Under the pieces are notes generated by a model. That model was not told where the DNA came from and ran no database searches. It was given only the letters and a program-made list of their open reading frames with translations. This document shows, in pieces, positions 13,759 to 17,185 of a DNA stretch of 17,185 nt (the stretch's first letter is position 1; the number at the start of each line of letters is the position of its first letter). Source of the DNA: Clostridia bacterium (GTDB lineage: Bacteria > Bacillota > Clostridia > Oscillospirales > CAG-382); NCBI GenBank assembly GCA_017959195.1, contig JAGDBE010000087.1, positions 1 through 17,185 on the forward strand, in the 5' to 3' direction. Position numbers and translations under genes: made by a program.

Positions 13759-16700
13759 ATGAAATATTCAAACAAATTCTTTTTTGCATTTTTTGCCGCG
13801 CTTGTACTGTTATTCCCGTCGGGTGCGGTTTTTGCCGCTCCTAAAGAGGAGCCTAAGCCCGATGAACGCGTCACCGTCATCGTCGAAGTCGAGGGCGACG
13901 CCGTGCTTACGGCGAAAAACGCGTCTAAACTCGGCGCAAAGGAGTTTTTAAAGACCTCCGAAGCCGAAAAACTCGAAAAGAAGGCGCGCGCCGTCCAGTC
14001 AAGCGTTCTGTCGGAAGCGGAAGTATCACTCGGCGAAAAACTCAACGTTAATTTCACGTACACGCACGTGCTGAACGGCTTTTCCATGGACATAGACGCG
14101 GATAAAGTCGCGTCTCTTTACGCTCTGCCCAACGTCAAAAACGTTTACGTTTTGAAAGACGAGTCATATACCGCGTCTCCCGAAGAGCAAAAGGTCGAGG
14201 CGGAACTTTTTGAGTCGGAAACAACGGATGAAGAAGCGCCCGAAAATTCCGAAGAAAAGCCGTATATCATAAAGGGCAGCGAATATATGGAAATGCAGTA
14301 TATGCATGACATCGGATATACCGGAAAGGGTATGGTAATCGCCGTTATAGACTCGACTGTTGACGTAACGCACGAGATGTTTCAGGCCCCTGTTGCAAAT
14401 CCGCGCCTTTCAAAACAGGATATTGCCGACATATTGGATAGAGAAACTCTTTCGGTTTCGACGCCCGGCGCGGGACAACTGTCGGTAAGCCGCGTTTACC
14501 GAAATGAGAAATTTCCTTATGTGTTCAACTACCATTCGTTCAATTCCGACTCCTTAGAGTTCAATAGTGACCACGGTATACACGTTGCGGGCATTGCAGC
14601 GGGCTCAAGCGGCGTCGATTTCGAGGGTAAAAAGTTTGTAGGCGTCGCTCCCGACGCTCAGATAATTTTTATGGCAACCGCCTGCGACGAAAATAACGGA
14701 CTTGATACCCCGGCTATTATAGCCGCATTGGAAGACGCATCTAAACTCGGCGCGGACGTCATCAACTGCAGCCTTAACAGTTCGTCGTCGCTTTCCGAGG
14801 AGCCGAGAATCAAAGCGGTAAACGCAGCGCGCTCGGCCGGTATAATGGTTGCGCTTGCGGCAGGAAACATCGGAAGAGGAGACAATATTTTTGACGTTTC
14901 CGCAAAGCAAATTGATTACAACCGGATGAAATCCATGGACGACATTTCCTCAGGTACCGCGGTCGCAAACGCGGACGGCAAATACATTATATTTACTTAT
15001 AAACAGTTTACGGTGGCGGAAAAAGAAATATATTACTACAGTGTATTCAACGAAACCGATTTTAACGAAATTTTCGGCACCGACGACCTTGAATACGTTT
15101 ACGTAAACGAAGCGCGGGAAAGCGATTTTGAAAACTTAAACGTCGAAGGAAAGTTCGTTTTTGTAAATCAATACGGCATTCCTTTCGAGGAAAAAGTTAC
15201 AAACGCATATAATGCGGGAGCCGCCGGTATTTTTATCATATATAAGGAAGCTCCCGACGTTTCAACCACAATCAACCCGGCATGGAGATTTTTCCCTATC
15301 GGAGTCATGGGCGGCGATATGGAGGATGTAATTCTTGAAGCCGAAGAAAAGAAACTCCGCTTTAACGAAACAATACAGTTCTGGCAAAAGAACGGCGCTC
15401 TTTCAATGAACGCACACAGCAGTTGGGGCGCAAAGGGCGACCTGGAGCTCAAGCCGGAAATTTCTGCTGCGGGAGAAAACATTTATTCCGCTTCGCTCGA
15501 CAACAGATACGTCCTGCATTCGGGCACGTCGATGGCAACGCCGTTTTATGCCGGCGCTTCCGCGCTTATGTTTGAATATATGGCGGCAAATCCTTCCAAA
15601 TACGCGCCTTTCGGCAACCGCGCAACCCTTGCGGAAAATCTCTTAATGAGTACCGCGGACATAATTATGGAAGACGTACAGGAAGGCATTCCTTATTCTC
15701 CGAGAAAGCAGGGCGCGGGAATGCTCAACCTGAAAAGAGCCGCAAAAACGCCGGTATTTCTGCTCGGAGACGAATTTGAAACAAACGGATACGTCTACAG
15801 AAAGGCAAAAATAAGTCTGCGGGAAATTACTCTCGACAATGAAAACTCGTTCAAGTTCTCGTTTACGGCGCAGAATATGACGGACATAGACGTAACGTAC
15901 GACAAGCTCGGTATGTACGTCACTACCGATTCCGCCGACGAAAATGGAATGATAAAGGGCGCTCGGCCGCTTCACTTTGCGTCGGACCTTCCCGATTCCT
16001 TCACCGTGCCGGCAAACTCGTCGGTTGATCTTACAGTAAAAGTAACGCTCGACAAAGACGAGCTCGAAGAAAACCTTGACGTATTCGTAAACGGATTTTT
16101 CATAGACGGATTCGTAACCCTTGAAAACACCTCTGACCAAGAGAATATCCCCGGGCTTTCAATACCGTTTACCGGATTTTACGGAGACTGGTACAACGTT
16201 CCCTTATTCGACGAATATTACTATGACGACCCGTATAAGCCCCTGACGTATATGTACACGTATACAAACGTCGTTTTTCCGGGACAGGAAGAAACGGTAC
16301 GGGGATTCATTATGGGAAGAAATCTGTTTGACGAGGACAACAAAAGCCTTGAGGGCAGGGAATACGTCGGCTTTTCTCCGAATTTCGACGGCGAAGCGGA
16401 CAACGTACAGGGAGTGGCGTTGGCGCTCAGATTGTTTGGATTGACCGATTTTGCCGTCTGCGATACGGACGGAAACGATATTATTCGGAAATCCGACGTT
16501 GATCCGGTAACAGGCATCCCGTATTACGCTGATAAATACACTCAGACGTATTTAACTTTCGAAAACAGCGAACTGACCGCTCTGCCCGACGGCGACTATA
16601 TATTCAGGGTTTATGCCGGTTTCTACTACAAAGAGCCGTACGAGCAGACCGACGTTCTGGAAATGCCGTTCTATATTGACAGGGTTGCACCGGAGATAAA

Positions 16701-17185
16701 GGAGTTTTCGGTAAACGGAGACACTCTTACCCTTTCGCTTTCCGATAACCGCTACGTTATGGGATATATTCTTTCGGGAACCTCGGACGGCGAGCCGAAA
16801 ACCGAAGCGTTCGCACTTGAACCCGCAAAGCTTTGCGAGACGACCGCCGACATTTCGGGATACGATAAGGGCTCGATTAAAGTAGAAGTTTACGACTACG
16901 CCCTGAACCGCACGACTGCGGGCGAACTGCCGCCGACGGTAACTTTACAGGAACGGTACGGAAAAGAATTCACATTCGGCATCGAAAACGTGAAGGACGA
17001 GGAAATTTCCTGCACGTTTACGATGGTTGCATACTTAAACGGAAGACCGGTAAAGCTTACGAGCGGCGGAGGAGTAATTCCGCGCGGTAATTCTACGAAA
17101 ATAATCAATTTCGACCCCGGCGTTTACGATAAGATAAAACTCTTTATCTGGGACAGTCTTGAAGGAATGAAACCCGTCTGCGAGC
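13759..17185 (+). CDS. Secreted subtilisin-family (S8) serine protease, 3' end outside window
   Basis: At least 1142 residues, cut by the window end. Residues 1-26 form a signal peptide (KYSNKFFF..., cleavage near AVFA). About 28-150 resembles an inhibitor I9 pro-domain, followed by an acidic linker. The catalytic triad is intact: D198 in AVIDS, H272 in DHGIHVAG, S591 in HSGTSMATP, with oxyanion N370 in AAGN. A protease-associated (PA) domain insert lies between N370 and S591 (core about 465-500, FVFVNQYGIPFEEKVTNAYN...GIFI). From about 680 a Fn3-like beta domain and further beta repeats follow. This is the layout of C5a peptidase/lactocepin proteins, which are usually wall-anchored, so a cell-wall signal may lie beyond the window. 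ATG 13759 has GAGGTG at 13745-13750. Confidence 0.93.
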   Translation, partial: MKYSNKFFFAFFAALVLLFPSGAVFAAPKEEPKPDERVTVIVEVEGDAVLTAKNASKLGAKEFLKTSEAEKLEKKARAVQSSVLSEAEVSLGEKLNVNFTYTHVLNGFSMDIDADKVASLYALPNVKNVYVLKDESYTASPEEQKVEAELFESETTDEEAPENSEEKPYIIKGSEYMEMQYMHDIGYTGKGMVIAVIDSTVDVTHEMFQAPVANPRLSKQDIADILDRETLSVSTPGAGQLSVSRVYRNEKFPYVFNYHSFNSDSLEFNSDHGIHVAGIAAGSSGVDFEGKKFVGVAPDAQIIFMATACDENNGLDTPAIIAALEDASKLGADVINCSLNSSSSLSEEPRIKAVNAARSAGIMVALAAGNIGRGDNIFDVSAKQIDYNRMKSMDDISSGTAVANADGKYIIFTYKQFTVAEKEIYYYSVFNETDFNEIFGTDDLEYVYVNEARESDFENLNVEGKFVFVNQYGIPFEEKVTNAYNAGAAGIFIIYKEAPDVSTTINPAWRFFPIGVMGGDMEDVILEAEEKKLRFNETIQFWQKNGALSMNAHSSWGAKGDLELKPEISAAGENIYSASLDNRYVLHSGTSMATPFYAGASALMFEYMAANPSKYAPFGNRATLAENLLMSTADIIMEDVQEGIPYSPRKQGAGMLNLKRAAKTPVFLLGDEFETNGYVYRKAKISLREITLDNENSFKFSFTAQNMTDIDVTYDKLGMYVTTDSADENGMIKGARPLHFASDLPDSFTVPANSSVDLTVKVTLDKDELEENLDVFVNGFFIDGFVTLENTSDQENIPGLSIPFTGFYGDWYNVPLFDEYYYDDPYKPLTYMYTYTNVVFPGQEETVRGFIMGRNLFDEDNKSLEGREYVGFSPNFDGEADNVQGVALALRLFGLTDFAVCDTDGNDIIRKSDVDPVTGIPYYADKYTQTYLTFENSELTALPDGDYIFRVYAGFYYKEPYEQTDVLEMPFYIDRVAPEIKEFSVNGDTLTLSLSDNRYVMGYILSGTSDGEPKTEAFALEPAKLCETTADISGYDKGSIKVEVYDYALNRTTAGELPPTVTLQERYGKEFTFGIENVKDEEISCTFTMVAYLNGRPVKLTSGGGVIPRGNSTKIINFDPGVYDKIKLFIWDSLEGMKPVCE

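Noticed and set aside
13759..17185. S8 protease as a lysis or capsid-maturation protease of the phage cassette
   Set aside because: It has a signal peptide, a PA insert and Fn3-like domains of the C5a-peptidase type, its own promoter, and lies beyond the ribosomal protein operon; it is a host secreted enzyme.

Overview
The window looks like chromosomal DNA of a Gram-positive, low-to-mid GC anaerobe of the Bacillota, probably Clostridia. This is inferred from near-perfect TTGACA-17-TATAAT promoters, strong AGGAGG-type ribosome binding sites, Bacillota-type LexA-box palindromes, frequent ATA isoleucine codons, and a secreted subtilisin of the C5a-peptidase/lactocepin kind. A finer placement (for example Christensenellales-like) is only a guess.

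Layout. Positions 1-744 hold no credible gene but a dense cluster of perfect hairpins (core GTTACTTTCTCTC / GAGAGAAAGTAAC), short direct repeats and one good intrinsic terminator. Positions 745-2085 (minus) encode glucose-6-phosphate isomerase. A divergent gene at 2253-2942 (plus) encodes a soluble RsiV/DUF3298-like protein with its own terminator.

From about 2985 to 12410 lies a compact, all-plus-strand cassette of phage morphogenesis genes: a small Cys/His protein, small terminase, large terminase, portal, scaffold, a probable decoration protein, major capsid protein, a probable head-tail adaptor, a large beta-rich probable tail-nozzle protein, and a coiled-coil protein. It ends in a strong terminator. 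It starts from one textbook sigma-A promoter flanked by two LexA-box-like palindromes, with a hairpin plus T-run in the leader. No integrase, repressor, replication, lysis, tail-fibre or tape-measure gene is visible. The set would suffice to build and fill a short-tailed (podovirus-like) head, but not for an independent phage. It could be a decayed prophage, a satellite, or a domesticated, SOS-inducible packaging or gene-transfer-agent-like system. It is the most interesting part of the window.

Chromosomal genes resume immediately afterwards: a strong promoter, an L10-type leader with an attenuator, rplJ and rplL (12641-13595) and a UUCG-loop terminator. rplJL is uncoupled here from both rplKA and rpoBC. 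The window ends inside a large secreted S8 serine protease gene (from 13759) with its own consensus promoter, an intact catalytic triad and a PA-type insert.
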